61,370 nucleotides of DNA from Gammaproteobacteria bacterium (GCA_963575655.1 CAUYTY010000033.1:1-61370); one strand, 5' to 3'. Shown: positions 16,166 through 26,021, counted from the stretch's first letter. Translations and numbers: made by a program. Notes: generated by a model not told the origin, from the letters alone.

Positions 16166-17130
16166 TAATTGGTCCCTCCCCACTCGCTCCGAATGTTTTG
16201 GTAAAACGCCTCATAGGTCGCGAACTCTGCCGAGTCGATAAAGCGCAGATAGTGAAGTTTCGGTATTCGTTTTTCCAAGAGCGGCAGACCACGGCAGGGA
16301 TCGGTGTAGGCCAGAATAATAGTTGGCTGCCCCTCTGAGGAAACCTTGGTGGTTGCCGCGAGCGCCTTGAGGTCGTGACCATCGATGGTAATAACCCGTG
16401 CCCCAAAAGCGGTCAGCCGTTGGGCAAGTGGCTCCAGAGTCATTACTGTGGTCACCGCCCCATCACACTGTTGGCCGTTCATATCGACAATTGCCCACAG
16501 ATTATCTAGTCGGTGAAATCCTGCGGCCTGTACCGCCTCCCAATTCTGCCCTGATTGAAATTCTCCATCTGACATCATCAACCACACTCGACCGGATTCT
16601 CCGCGACGTTTGCGGGCCATGGCAATTCCAGCGCCTTGGCTTAATCCCTGCCCCAGTGACCCGGTCATGACTTCCATTCCGGGCGAGTGCTCCGCGCCAA
16701 TCATCTCGACGGTGCCACCATCTTGATTAAATTGGGTCATGCCGTCTGGATCCATTCGCCCGACTTCAACCAGCGTTGCATACAGAATCAAGGCGTACTG
16801 CGCGGGTGAAAGTATAAAGCGATCATAGTGTGGACCTTGCGGACCATTATAATATCCCCCGGACTGATAACGCGGATTTCGCGCCCCGGCCACGCCATTA
16901 AATGGGGGCGGCATGATTGGTGGAATCACTAATCCAAGATTCATCATTTGGGTATACAAAGCGGCAAACATCTCGGCACTGGAGCACGCCTGACTCATAT
17001 AGCCACCACGGTGGCGTAAGGTATGCTCCAATACCCGCAACCGGATCCGATTGGCAATGGATTGGGCGGCGGTCAACCAGGATTCTCCGCTATAGCGCGG
17101 GGCTGGGGAGGTTTTATTGATAGCTTGCAT
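16165..17130 (-). CDS. Transketolase N-terminal half (thiamin diphosphate-binding)
   Basis: About 321 residues from the ATG at 17130 (MQAINKTSP); an upstream ATG at 17196 would add 22 residues that look non-conserved. It carries HRGGYMSQACSSAEMFAALY, IGAEHSPGMEVMTGSLGQGL and the thiamin diphosphate/metal signature MSDGEFQSGQNWEAVQAAG...NLWAIVDMN. The family pattern is GDGE-x(~25)-N; here the first Gly is Ser. It forms the PP domain of the transketolase heterodimer and is translationally coupled to the C-terminal half. It is the first gene of the operon; the region upstream shows no clear promoter because the helicase gene ends only 93 bases away on the same strand. Confidence 0.88.
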   Translation of the reverse strand: MQAINKTSPAPRYSGESWLTAAQSIANRIRLRVLEHTLRHRGGYMSQACSSAEMFAALYTQMMNLGLVIPPIMPPPFNGVAGARNPRYQSGGYYNGPQGPHYDRFILSPAQYALILYATLVEVGRMDPDGMTQFNQDGGTVEMIGAEHSPGMEVMTGSLGQGLSQGAGIAMARKRRGESGRVWLMMSDGEFQSGQNWEAVQAAGFHRLDNLWAIVDMNGQQCDGAVTTVMTLEPLAQRLTAFGARVITIDGHDLKALAATTKVSSEGQPTIILAYTDPCRGLPLLEKRIPKLHYLRFIDSAEFATYEAFYQNIRSEWGGTN

Positions 17131-17223
17131 CAATTTACCAATGGGTAACCGTGTGAAAGAGAATGTAAACTTGATTTGAACCGGAATTATGAACAAAGCG
17201 GAATATTCGTTTGCCGCCTTGAA

Positions 17224-18681
17224 TTATTTCCGTTCACCGGTTGGAGTGTTTTGTGGATTTGCAGACACAACCGAGATTTGTTGCTCGCGGTAAATGGCCT
17301 GACGCTTGCGGAAACTCGCCCAAGCCAGGGGGTGAGAGTCCAAAAAGTCGGCCACATATCCACGAGTCTTGCCGGCATGGGGCCGCACCACACGGCCAAA
17401 GGCCTGAAGCAGGCGCACCCGTGACGATACCGGTGAGGCCAACACCAAGGCCCCCCAACTTGCTACGTCCAGTCCTTCTCCCAACATTCCCACCGTGCCA
17501 ATGGTGAGGCGGGTGAGTGGTAGCGCATCAATCGCTGCGGATCGCTCCTTTGCCGGCATTGCGCCATGGACCAGCACACAGGGGATTGTTGCTAGAGCAG
17601 CCAGGGCCTCGGCATGCTGAACCCGTTCCACCAAGACCAACACCGACATCCGCCCCGCCGCACGCTCGGCAGTAGTGATGATGAGGCGATTGCGTGACTC
17701 GTTGGTCGTGAGTGAATCGATGAACTCGGCCCAGCTCGACACATTACCGGGGTCAATATTCGTCTCCAGTACCTTAACCATAACCGGCACCGTCCCACCG
17801 ACCATTTCCACCTCTTCCCGGCTCACTCGTGACAAGGTTGGACCAATCACTCGGTGGATAAGCACATCTAAACCATCGCGGCGGTGGGGGGTAGCGCTAA
17901 GTCCATAACGGTAGCGCGCTGGTAGCCAAGAAAGAACCTCGGCGAAGGTCAGAGCGGGTACGTGGTGGCACTCATCAAGCAGCGTTACCCCATATCCCTT
18001 ACCCATATCACGAGTACGTTCTGGATTGCGGTGGAGTGTTTGTAGCATCGCCACAGTGACGATTTCACCTTCCTCCCATTGACCGGCACCAACCATACCG
18101 GCCTCGATACCCAATCTGGTAGCGATGACCTCCCGCCATTGTCGTGCTAATTCGCGGGAATGGACCATCAGCAGGGCACGATGCCCCAAATGGGATAGCA
18201 ATCCAAGGCCAGTCAGTGACTTACCTGCCCCGGTCGGGGCCTCGATCACCCCTTGTTCCGCCTTCAACGCGTCCGAGATGGCACGCTCCTGATACGAACG
18301 CAGGGTCACACCCTGGAGCAATGGAAAATCAACCCGAACATCGGTACGGCGATCCTCCACCTGAAAATCGGGGGACAATGCCAGAAGATCGGCAAAATAA
18401 CCCCGAGGCAGCACCATCGTGCCATCCAGGTCCTGGTAAGTCCGGATCTCGCAATCAATACCACGGGTACTCCGACCAGAACGAGTGGCCTCCAAGTAGG
18501 CGGGATTTGGATAGGTATTCGCCTCCTGAACAATGCGCACCAAATCAGCAGGTGCTACGGTGATTGTCAGCTCACAATGGAGGAGAACCTTGTGGCTCGA
18601 TGGTCTGTGGGAGGTCTTCGCGCGCATTTTCACCCTAATATCCACTCGGGGGGCGGATGTGTTGCCACTTTCCGCTGGCAA
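17224..18681 (-). CDS. DEAD/DEAH-box helicase, XPB/Ssl2-like
   Basis: A 485-residue superfamily 2 helicase. Motifs in order: Walker A IEAPTGAGKSLTGLGLL, Walker B LLDECHHV (DECH), motif III GLSATPHRRDG, motif V TIGTVGMLGEGLDVASWGAL and motif VI QAFGRVVRP. The N-terminal ~110 residues (PRGYFADLLAL ... LRSYQERAISDALKAEQGV) place the Q-like region before the ATP site, and the short length with no extra domain fits XPB/UvsW-type enzymes found in many bacterial chromosomes and accessory regions. It could act in DNA repair or in defence; nothing adjacent settles this. It precedes the transketolase operon on the same strand and follows the AT-rich unknown genes, separated by 220 bases. Confidence 0.85.
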   Translation of the reverse strand: MPAESGNTSAPRVDIRVKMRAKTSHRPSSHKVLLHCELTITVAPADLVRIVQEANTYPNPAYLEATRSGRSTRGIDCEIRTYQDLDGTMVLPRGYFADLLALSPDFQVEDRRTDVRVDFPLLQGVTLRSYQERAISDALKAEQGVIEAPTGAGKSLTGLGLLSHLGHRALLMVHSRELARQWREVIATRLGIEAGMVGAGQWEEGEIVTVAMLQTLHRNPERTRDMGKGYGVTLLDECHHVPALTFAEVLSWLPARYRYGLSATPHRRDGLDVLIHRVIGPTLSRVSREEVEMVGGTVPVMVKVLETNIDPGNVSSWAEFIDSLTTNESRNRLIITTAERAAGRMSVLVLVERVQHAEALAALATIPCVLVHGAMPAKERSAAIDALPLTRLTIGTVGMLGEGLDVASWGALVLASPVSSRVRLLQAFGRVVRPHAGKTRGYVADFLDSHPLAWASFRKRQAIYREQQISVVSANPQNTPTGERK

Positions 18682-18901
18682 TCTTTCGCGGTATCAGAAA
18701 TCGATCAGACCCTTCAGGGATCTTGCATATTAGCGTTGAAAAGGAAACAACCTGCCGTAGTCTAACCTAGCATCACGTATGGTATCCCACCACTGATGCA
18801 AATTCACAAAGAATAATCGGTTAACTTTGTTACCACAAATGGATAGTGCTAGTGATTGGTTGCATTCTATTATTTCGAATTGCCTTCTCATCTTTATCTA
18901 A

Positions 18902-21900
18902 CTAAGATGTGATTTTCTCGGCAATAGTCTTGGACGAAACAATAGTTCGAATGAGACCACAAAAGTTAGGAAACAATTCCCGAATCTTGGCCGGAAGATG
19001 AAACTTGGCACTATCACTCCGTGCGAGCTTGGTTAACATATTGTCAAGAGTCGTCTCAAAACCAGCACCCTTGGCATGAACATACATCACGCTTAATGTT
19101 GCATGGGTGATGCTGTTTGCGATGTAAGATACGGCCACGATATCGTCAGGTTTTTGGAGAATCGAAATCTCGATGGGCGTTCGCGGTTTTACATGATGAT
19201 ACAGTATTACCTGATTAATTGCCTCTTTCTGCTTTAAGGCACCATCACCATTAGGAAACCACCGTTCCCACGCGGAATTAAAAATATCGGACCCATTTTT
19301 CTGATGAGTTAAATACTCATTAAACAACGCCTCGCCACCTCGTAAACCTCCCCGGTTAGGAGAAAAAGCCCCCCCGAACTCAATCATACCAAGATTGTGC
19401 CACAAACCAGCCAATGCATAAGTTAAATGCTCTTCTTGCGAGAGCTTTTTATTTCTAGCCCAAAACAACATCAGAATCATCACCGCAAGTGAATGGTAAA
19501 GCCAGGCTTTCTCTAGCTGATCCGGTGGCTCTTGTGGGAAACATGAACGAAAAACATCCATCAATAAATCAGGATTATTATTGGTAGCCTTCAGAAACGC
19601 CCCCATAACATCCACTGTTTGTTCCCATGTATTGTTTAAACCAAGTCTTGTCGCTAGCGGATATCGTGCTGGGAAGTCGGGAAATGGGCAGCATAAGACT
19701 TGAGATAATAGCTGACGGATCGCGTCCAGAGAACCCAAAGAAAATAGTCTAAGAAAATCTACTTTGGTGAATACCGCATCATAGGGGTAGCTGGTTTGTG
19801 GATTCAGAAGATTGTTCAAATAGGTGGAGGTTATCTCTTCTTCAGACAAACGATAATTGGCATTATAATAAATTGGCGGGAGAGCCATCCCCTGATGAAT
19901 CGGAAGCCTCCGCGGATCGATGCTCACTTGAAATGTCTGGGGATCGGTTGGCGTTAACCCAGAAGAAGGAGCATTACTCTCCGCAGAGGAAGTTAGTCCT
20001 CTTTGTAGAAAAACGTTAATTTCCGGAGGTAACGTAACCCCGTTGACTCGAAACAGATGGGTTAATAAATGAAATAATGGCAAAAAGCTTCTGCTCCTTT
20101 CATATATCCAACCCATATCTATTTCGGACAGGTTTTGTTTGAGTATTCTATCGGATATCTGATACGCCGTCGGAACATTTCCCTTGAAGAAACGTGCGCT
20201 TTCCTCGAGTCGCTCACTATCTTGAAGAATATTCGTCACTGGAATGGAATCAATATCAGCGTCAAGGGCATTCTCGTCTGGGTCAGAGAATCCGTCGGGA
20301 AACATCTCTTCTATAATTATGGAAATATCTTTAATGGATTGCGCCTTGGCCAATCTTCGTTCCCAGACTGCCGCCCAAAAGTCGAACTCGTTATAAAAAA
20401 CTTTATTCGCAAAGATCAATAGCTGGGGGGTGGTAGTTCGTAATGCTTTTTGTATCTTATCAATCTCTTTTGGCCAGAGGGGAGAGATCGCAGACAAACT
20501 CTCCGCCACGTGTCTCGCCACTGCTGAAATATCTCGTCGACCAAGCAGTTTTTGCATAGGTCTTAATGAGTAATCATTATCAACGATCTCTTTCGCATCA
20601 TGGGAGGGGCTCTCTAAGACAAAATTACTCCATTGCTTCAATGCTAACGTAGAAAACGGTGGTATCCCCCCACTTTTCTCAAAAATATATTTTGCGTCAT
20701 CTACTTTTCCATGCACCAATAATCCTGCAACCGTTAGTAAGCGAATATCCCCACCCACCAAACCAGCGGGAAAATCTTCTAGGTCAATTGGTTGGTTATA
20801 TTCATTTTCTTCTTGCAGATCAGTAAATAATCTTGCTAGAGATAATGCTTTTTGTGCGTTTAAAGTGTAAATAACCTCCCCGGTTTTATCGTGAACAAAC
20901 CATCCTACGGGAGGTTGCATGTTATGAAAACTACTGGGGGTCGCGTCGAACAATAATTGTTCGTCATCCGGGCCGAGGTTTTTCTTATCCGATAATGAAG
21001 ACCTGATATTCTTATGAAGTTCCGTGAGCACGGTAGAAACATTCAACTTAAACGCATTCTTTTCATTTACACTGGAAAGCAGATTGAGTTTCTCGGTAAA
21101 TAGTTTAAGAAATTTAGGGGGGGTTACAGAACGAAACTTGTTCAACTTCTTTTCGGAGATTCCGAAAGGACTTCTTATCATCGCTAAGAGTGATAGCAAG
21201 GTATCAATATCAGGAAGTGGTTCTTCCTGATGCCCCTTGATCAAGGAAGCGGCCTGATTGATCAATCCATAGGCCTCATCGGTAGTTGCATATGACGCGA
21301 TCTCACTAGCCGTAAGTGATGCATAGACCGGGGTTGATGAGGCATTAGCCTTCAGCGCATCAAACACGCTAACCGCGGTCACTTTTCCTTTAACGTTTAG
21401 ATAGAAGGCGGTTGCATTTTCCAAATACATTTGGAGGTAGTCGATTAACCCTTGCGGAGAAAATCGATTCACTCTTTGTAGGCGGAAAGATTGATTCGGT
21501 ATTCGCTGATATTGGGGATCGGCTAACACCGAAACTAAAATAGATTTACAACGTCTTAGGCTAGGTAGCGGTAGATCTAGCAATTCTTGCAAGTAAGGCC
21601 GTTGGCGTATCGATTCAATCAGTGAACCAATAAGTTCAGCCTCTGAACCATTATCAATAGCCAGAATGATGGCACGAAGGTCGGTGTCGTTCGTTCCTGG
21701 GAAATATTTCTCGATAATGTTTCTTAATTTTTCTGGCTCAAATTCAGATGCGCTCTTAGTGGCACCTATAATTTCCTTAATTTCCGAGGAAAAAATAGTT
21801 CTCAGCAAAGCCTCTTCGGAAAATAGAAATTGATTCTCGTAAAAAAAGATACCGATCTGAATAACGTTGGTGACCCGAACGGTTTGTAAAATTAGTTCTC

Positions 21901-22873
21901 TTGGTAGTGATGATTTCCTGTTCTTTATTTTAATCTCATCGTTTATTCCGTTTTTGTAAAATCTCGACAGAAATTCATTATTGGTGCTCGCCACCAACAT
22001 TAACTCGGCTTTGTTTTTTGCTTTTTCGGTAACGCCTGAGAAAATATCAAATAGCTGTCTGGCACAATATGGAGATATTTCAGGTAGTGGGGTTTGTGGA
22101 TCCAGCAAGTGTTTCGAAAATTCCACAAGGGCATTCTTTAGTTCGTCACCAAATATTGGCTCAATCTCCTCGGGTGATTCTTCCTTATCGAGTTCGTCCA
22201 GATCGGTTATATATCCTGGCGGGGCGGAATGGGCATGTTCATCCCCATCAACAGAGGCCAAGGCCATTAATATATAAACTAACCTGATACGGGAATAAGG
22301 ATCTTTTCTAAATATTTCAACAATTGTTCTAACCTCTTCTTTTTGTAGCGTCCGACGTTCTTCTTCCCTTAATTGCTGAATTTCCTGAGTGAATAACGAG
22401 AATTTTGTGGCACCAGATTGCAACGTTATAAAATAACCGATCTCTGATGTTGTTAGTGATGGTGTGGCTAGTTTCTCGTTCGTAATAATACTTGCCACTT
22501 GAGAATAAATGGTTTTAATAAAAGTATAATCGGTAGTTTTCTTGAAGAAACCAACGGCATCTCTTAGTGTTTTTCCAGAGCTGGAGATCTGACCAAAGGA
22601 AATTAACAAAGCTTGTTGATGTTCAGGCAAAATCGCTGCCCAATAATCTTCGAGTGGTAGGTCCGCACAGATGCGAAGGATATACGACTTGACGGCCTCT
22701 GCCTTAGATATGGATTCTTCAGTCTGCGGGTCTTGGCAATACATCCAATAAAGACCAAAGGATGCCATGACAGTAATTTGCGCTGAGTGCAGTGGCACGC
22801 TAATACCTGCCCACACTATCGTGTCCTGAGAAGAATTGATTGGAGTAACAACAGGTTCGCTACTAATACTCAT
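18902..22873 (-). CDS. Very large protein of unknown function with degenerate C-terminal HD/HDOD-like domain
   Basis: A 1323-residue, mostly helical protein that I do not recognise. No signal peptide or membrane segment is apparent. The last ~200 residues look like an HD/HDOD-type metal phosphohydrolase fold: H1127 in HSLAVMILMLF, GLWHNLG with H1159-N1160 where active enzymes have His-Asp, and ILYHHVKPRTP with H1226-H1227, followed by VSYIANSITHA, as in HDOD proteins. The His-Asp pair is lost, so it is probably non-catalytic and signalling. The rest gives no motif by eye. Codon use is clearly more AT-rich than in the operons on both sides. It lies downstream of another unknown gene on the same strand, with a 24 bp perfect palindrome between them, so the pair may be one accessory module. 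Confidence 0.85.
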   Translation of the reverse strand: MSISSEPVVTPINSSQDTIVWAGISVPLHSAQITVMASFGLYWMYCQDPQTEESISKAEAVKSYILRICADLPLEDYWAAILPEHQQALLISFGQISSSGKTLRDAVGFFKKTTDYTFIKTIYSQVASIITNEKLATPSLTTSEIGYFITLQSGATKFSLFTQEIQQLREEERRTLQKEEVRTIVEIFRKDPYSRIRLVYILMALASVDGDEHAHSAPPGYITDLDELDKEESPEEIEPIFGDELKNALVEFSKHLLDPQTPLPEISPYCARQLFDIFSGVTEKAKNKAELMLVASTNNEFLSRFYKNGINDEIKIKNRKSSLPRELILQTVRVTNVIQIGIFFYENQFLFSEEALLRTIFSSEIKEIIGATKSASEFEPEKLRNIIEKYFPGTNDTDLRAIILAIDNGSEAELIGSLIESIRQRPYLQELLDLPLPSLRRCKSILVSVLADPQYQRIPNQSFRLQRVNRFSPQGLIDYLQMYLENATAFYLNVKGKVTAVSVFDALKANASSTPVYASLTASEIASYATTDEAYGLINQAASLIKGHQEEPLPDIDTLLSLLAMIRSPFGISEKKLNKFRSVTPPKFLKLFTEKLNLLSSVNEKNAFKLNVSTVLTELHKNIRSSLSDKKNLGPDDEQLLFDATPSSFHNMQPPVGWFVHDKTGEVIYTLNAQKALSLARLFTDLQEENEYNQPIDLEDFPAGLVGGDIRLLTVAGLLVHGKVDDAKYIFEKSGGIPPFSTLALKQWSNFVLESPSHDAKEIVDNDYSLRPMQKLLGRRDISAVARHVAESLSAISPLWPKEIDKIQKALRTTTPQLLIFANKVFYNEFDFWAAVWERRLAKAQSIKDISIIIEEMFPDGFSDPDENALDADIDSIPVTNILQDSERLEESARFFKGNVPTAYQISDRILKQNLSEIDMGWIYERSRSFLPLFHLLTHLFRVNGVTLPPEINVFLQRGLTSSAESNAPSSGLTPTDPQTFQVSIDPRRLPIHQGMALPPIYYNANYRLSEEEITSTYLNNLLNPQTSYPYDAVFTKVDFLRLFSLGSLDAIRQLLSQVLCCPFPDFPARYPLATRLGLNNTWEQTVDVMGAFLKATNNNPDLLMDVFRSCFPQEPPDQLEKAWLYHSLAVMILMLFWARNKKLSQEEHLTYALAGLWHNLGMIEFGGAFSPNRGGLRGGEALFNEYLTHQKNGSDIFNSAWERWFPNGDGALKQKEAINQVILYHHVKPRTPIEISILQKPDDIVAVSYIANSITHATLSVMYVHAKGAGFETTLDNMLTKLARSDSAKFHLPAKIRELFPNFCGLIRTIVSSKTIAEKITS

Positions 22874-22920
22874 CTAACGTTAACTCCCAAAAGATCTAAT
22901 TTGGCCCATAAAGTTAAGAG

Positions 22921-23125
22921 GCCGGTGAATTTTTGACCACCTGCGTAAAGTTGCACAGAAGGGGGGTGTAACCGCTCACTATCTTCCTAAACTCTCCAAG
23001 CCACCTCACTCCCTCACCCCCTCTCCTTAACAGGAGAGGGGGTGAGGGAGTGAGGTTGGAGGGAGTGAACGGTTATGAAGGGACAGATAAACGTCTCTGC
23101 GTAACTTTACGTTGGTGGCCGAATT
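22921..23125. repeat. Nested inverted repeat between the two unknown genes
   Basis: A 24 bp perfect stem with a TAAC loop (23004-23055, starting CCTCACTCCCTCACCCCC) sits inside weaker outer arms containing TGCGTAAAGTTGC (22942-22954) and its inverse GTAACTTTACG (23101-23111). There is no T-run, so it does not look like a simple terminator. The CTCTCCTTAACAGGAGAG core recurs twice at 61150-61260. Confidence 0.7.
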
Positions 23126-23126
23126 T

Positions 23127-25091
23127 TTAAATCTTCTTTTCGGAAATATTTCTCAGAAGGTATTCAACGTTACTCCGAGGACATAACTCTGGGTATTTAT
23201 TCTCAATCTCTTTCCGGACGTTCATTTTTCTAAGAAGAGTTCCGAAGTTGTCGTTTTGGATACTGTCGCTACTATTGCCTGCTTGGTTATAGATGAAATC
23301 GTTAAGGAGAATAATAGACGACAATTCATCCCGATAGGTATTGCTAGTAACATTAGTTATAGTCTCTTTCTTTATTTCTATCGCAGGTGGTGGGATGACT
23401 GGTTGCGATTTTCTAGATCCGTGAAACTTAAAGGCACCGAATTCTAATTGGCACGGCTCCATTTTCTTTCTCCAGGGATGAGAAGAATCTGACTCGTTAC
23501 CGTGAGTGAATATAGCAGGGGGTTCTGCAACAGGTAGTACTGGTTCCTGTATCTTTTCTGATAAGTCGTCTATTTTTTTCTTGGTCTTTTGGGAAGGATT
23601 AAAAGAAGGGTGATCTCCAATTATTCGTTTCCATAATGCTGTTGCCGTTTGACGGTCGGAAAATTCCCCTGGGAGAAAATCTCCCGGCGCAAATAAATAG
23701 ACGTAGACGGGAGAATGTCCTTTATTGCTAACATTTAGCAGCAAAACCCCTTCCTTGTTATCCGCACGGATATCAAAGGGGCTCATAATCTCACCAGACT
23801 TACGTGTGATAAGAGAATCCTTGGAGCGACGATTGGTTGATACTGCCTTTTCTGAATAAGGTGCTACGGTTTTGGTCACCCCCAGCGTGAGATTATTATC
23901 GTCTCGATAACTTCCAGTCTTTGTGGAATAGAATTTTAGCCCAAATAATAGTTGCTCAGGCTCTGGGATCATTAGACAGTATAGCGATCCAGAATTAATA
24001 TAGGCTATAGTAAAAGGAGCGTAGATGATCGCCTGTTTATTAATCTGATGCATGTCCGGCATAATTTCTGGCAACCATTCCTGTTGATTTCTCTTTGAAA
24101 AATATTCTGAAAATTTCGAGATAACCTTCTGGGCAGGAAAATATATAGAAGTAGTTGATTCTTTGTTTATGAAATTTTTCAGAGAGTCGGTTAGCAGAAA
24201 CTGCATTCCCCCGATGGCTCTTAGCCTGTCGCGCTCCTCACTTCTTATTTTCTTAGAAAAATTAGAGATGTTCAACTTGATAAGATCGACGCTAGATCTT
24301 ACCTTATTGATAAAGTCGCCAGAGAGCGACGTTAATCCGGCTTCTTCTAGTTCCATCAATAGCGCAGAAACCATACTGTTCACGGATGTTATATCAGATA
24401 CGATCCCGGTATTGGCTTCATCGTTAATCTCAGATATTAGTGCAGACAGTGCAAACACGATAAGTTGTAGCAAGTCGGATAGTTGCAGGACGGATCTCTC
24501 TGGTCCAATCGTCTCAAAATAACTCTGAATCAATTTTGTTAAGCTGGACAAATAGACTTTTTCATGTTTCTTCCAGAAAACAATTCCTGCTCGTTCTTCT
24601 GTTTGTTTTTGTGCGGCGGACGGGGTCTGATAATTATCGTTGACAACGGGCGGATACAAAATAACAAAGTCTTCGTACTCCTCAAGCATACCTAACCGTA
24701 TAACAGAATCTTTTATTTTAGAGCTATCACCTATGGATGGTGAACCTTCTATCGAGAAAACCGCCTGATAGCAAACTACCTTTTTTAATAGTTCTTCTGT
24801 TTTTGTGAGAAAGTTAAATTTAGAATCCTTCTTGAGGCTTGCCAGTACTTTTGTGTAGGCACCCTGATTTTCGAGAAATAGATCCAAGACGCTCTTCTGC
24901 GTCCTGGACGCGAGGTTCTGACTCTTACCGCAAGAAATATAGTGGTATTGGAATTGTTTTCCGAAGTTGCCATTAAGATTGATTTTGGTTAGCGCCCAAA
25001 GAACACTGAGCTCCATACGGCTTAATCGCATGGAACCCTTGGTATATTCCTCCCATGCCGACTCTCCTCGTAGTTCTTCTTCATTAATCAT
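23127..25091 (-). CDS. Large protein of unknown function
   Basis: A 654-residue protein without a recognisable family. The N-terminal ~330 residues are predicted largely helical (ELSVLWALTKINLNGNF, then a long helix around SSLTKLIQSYFETIGPERSV and SDLLQLIVFALSALISEIND). A beta-rich middle part follows with YAPFTIAYINSGSLYCLMIP and NVSNKGHSPVYVYLFAPGDF, the latter resembling a DUF4384-like or jelly-type strand pair, but this is only an impression. Then come a Pro/Lys-rich linker and a short C-terminal helical end. The base composition is AT-rich like the next gene, 253 bases downstream on the same strand. It begins 247 bases after merR, in the place where other gammaproteobacteria usually carry tRNA-Pro. 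Confidence 0.75.
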   Translation of the reverse strand: MINEEELRGESAWEEYTKGSMRLSRMELSVLWALTKINLNGNFGKQFQYHYISCGKSQNLASRTQKSVLDLFLENQGAYTKVLASLKKDSKFNFLTKTEELLKKVVCYQAVFSIEGSPSIGDSSKIKDSVIRLGMLEEYEDFVILYPPVVNDNYQTPSAAQKQTEERAGIVFWKKHEKVYLSSLTKLIQSYFETIGPERSVLQLSDLLQLIVFALSALISEINDEANTGIVSDITSVNSMVSALLMELEEAGLTSLSGDFINKVRSSVDLIKLNISNFSKKIRSEERDRLRAIGGMQFLLTDSLKNFINKESTTSIYFPAQKVISKFSEYFSKRNQQEWLPEIMPDMHQINKQAIIYAPFTIAYINSGSLYCLMIPEPEQLLFGLKFYSTKTGSYRDDNNLTLGVTKTVAPYSEKAVSTNRRSKDSLITRKSGEIMSPFDIRADNKEGVLLLNVSNKGHSPVYVYLFAPGDFLPGEFSDRQTATALWKRIIGDHPSFNPSQKTKKKIDDLSEKIQEPVLPVAEPPAIFTHGNESDSSHPWRKKMEPCQLEFGAFKFHGSRKSQPVIPPPAIEIKKETITNVTSNTYRDELSSIILLNDFIYNQAGNSSDSIQNDNFGTLLRKMNVRKEIENKYPELCPRSNVEYLLRNISEKKI

Positions 25092-25337
25092 TTTGAGTAG
25101 TTCTCAAGGAATGAGAAATCCAATAGTCTCTCGCAAAATACAAATTGAATTTTTTGTTGTTTTCTGAATAGCAATCGTTTATCTCTTTCCCGTGAGGGGG
25201 GATAAGGAGGGCAATATACAGTTTGTATATAGAATGGGAGAATCGATGGTGGTGTCAGACTCTTCTTAGATGCGGTATTACTCAAGACAAGGACCGGTGG
25301 GTGTTCTCGAATATCAAAGAAAAGGTACGGTATTCTT

Positions 25338-25712
25338 TCAAGGTTCGAGGAGTTTGAGGATCTCATCCAGTTCTTTGCGAATCTGGACCAGGAAATCTTG
25401 TGGGTTTTCGGAGGGAAGGACCTCGGCAACGCAAACCTCGCTAGCGACAGTACCGAGGCGTTGACGGGCACCGCCAATCGTAAAGCCCTGTTCATAGAGC
25501 AGGCTACGAATCTGACGCACCATAAGCACATCATGGCGTTGGTAATAGCGGCGGTTACCGCGCCGCTTTACCGGGCGTAACTGAATGAACTCCTGCTCCC
25601 AATAGCGGAGCACATGCGGCTTGACGTCGCAGAGATCGCTAACTTCGCCAATGGTGAAATAACGTTTCCCTGGTATTGGCGGCAGGTCGCTACGTGTCGT
25701 GGTTTCCGGCAT
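25338..25712 (-). CDS. MerR-family transcriptional regulator of the pheST-ihfA operon
   Basis: A 124-residue MerR protein. The N-terminal winged helix reads [27 protein letters not shown], then [20 protein letters not shown], followed by a short coiled-coil. No metal-binding Cys set is present. It is the small MerR protein that follows ihfA in many gammaproteobacteria and its function is undefined. It overlaps the end of ihfA by 23 bases, so the two are translated together. Confidence 0.9.
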   Translation of the reverse strand: MPETTTRSDLPPIPGKRYFTIGEVSDLCDVKPHVLRYWEQEFIQLRPVKRRGNRRYYQRHDVLMVRQIRSLLYEQGFTIGGARQRLGTVASEVCVAEVLPSENPQDFLVQIRKELDEILKLLEP

Positions 25713-25992
25713 AGGCTTCGACCCGCGCCTTGAGTTTCTGCCCAGGGCGGAAGGTAACTACGCGCCGGGCACAGATGGGGATCTCTTCGCCCGTTTTCGG
25801 GTTACGTCCGGGGCGTTGACCTTTATCACGCAGGTCGAAGTTACCAAAACCGGAGAGTTTTACCTGATGTCCACTCTCAAGCGCACTACGAATCTCTTCA
25901 AAGAACATTTCAACGATATCCTTCGCCTCGCGTTTATTCAGTCCGAGTTCTTCGAACAATTTTTCTGCCATGTCGGCCTTGGTCAAAGCCAT
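25690..25992 (-). CDS. ihfA: Integration host factor subunit alpha
   Basis: A 100-residue HU/IHF-fold DNA-bending protein: [51 protein letters not shown] (the conserved arm with the intercalating Pro in GRNPKTG) and a C-terminal helix. With IhfB it forms the heterodimer that bends DNA in recombination and transcription. It follows pheT by 29 bases and overlaps merR, as in related genomes. Confidence 0.97.
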   Translation of the reverse strand: MALTKADMAEKLFEELGLNKREAKDIVEMFFEEIRSALESGHQVKLSGFGNFDLRDKGQRPGRNPKTGEEIPICARRVVTFRPGQKLKARVEAYAGNHDT

Positions 25993-26021
25993 ACTTTAGT
26001 TCTCGCCTGGTTTGCTGGATT

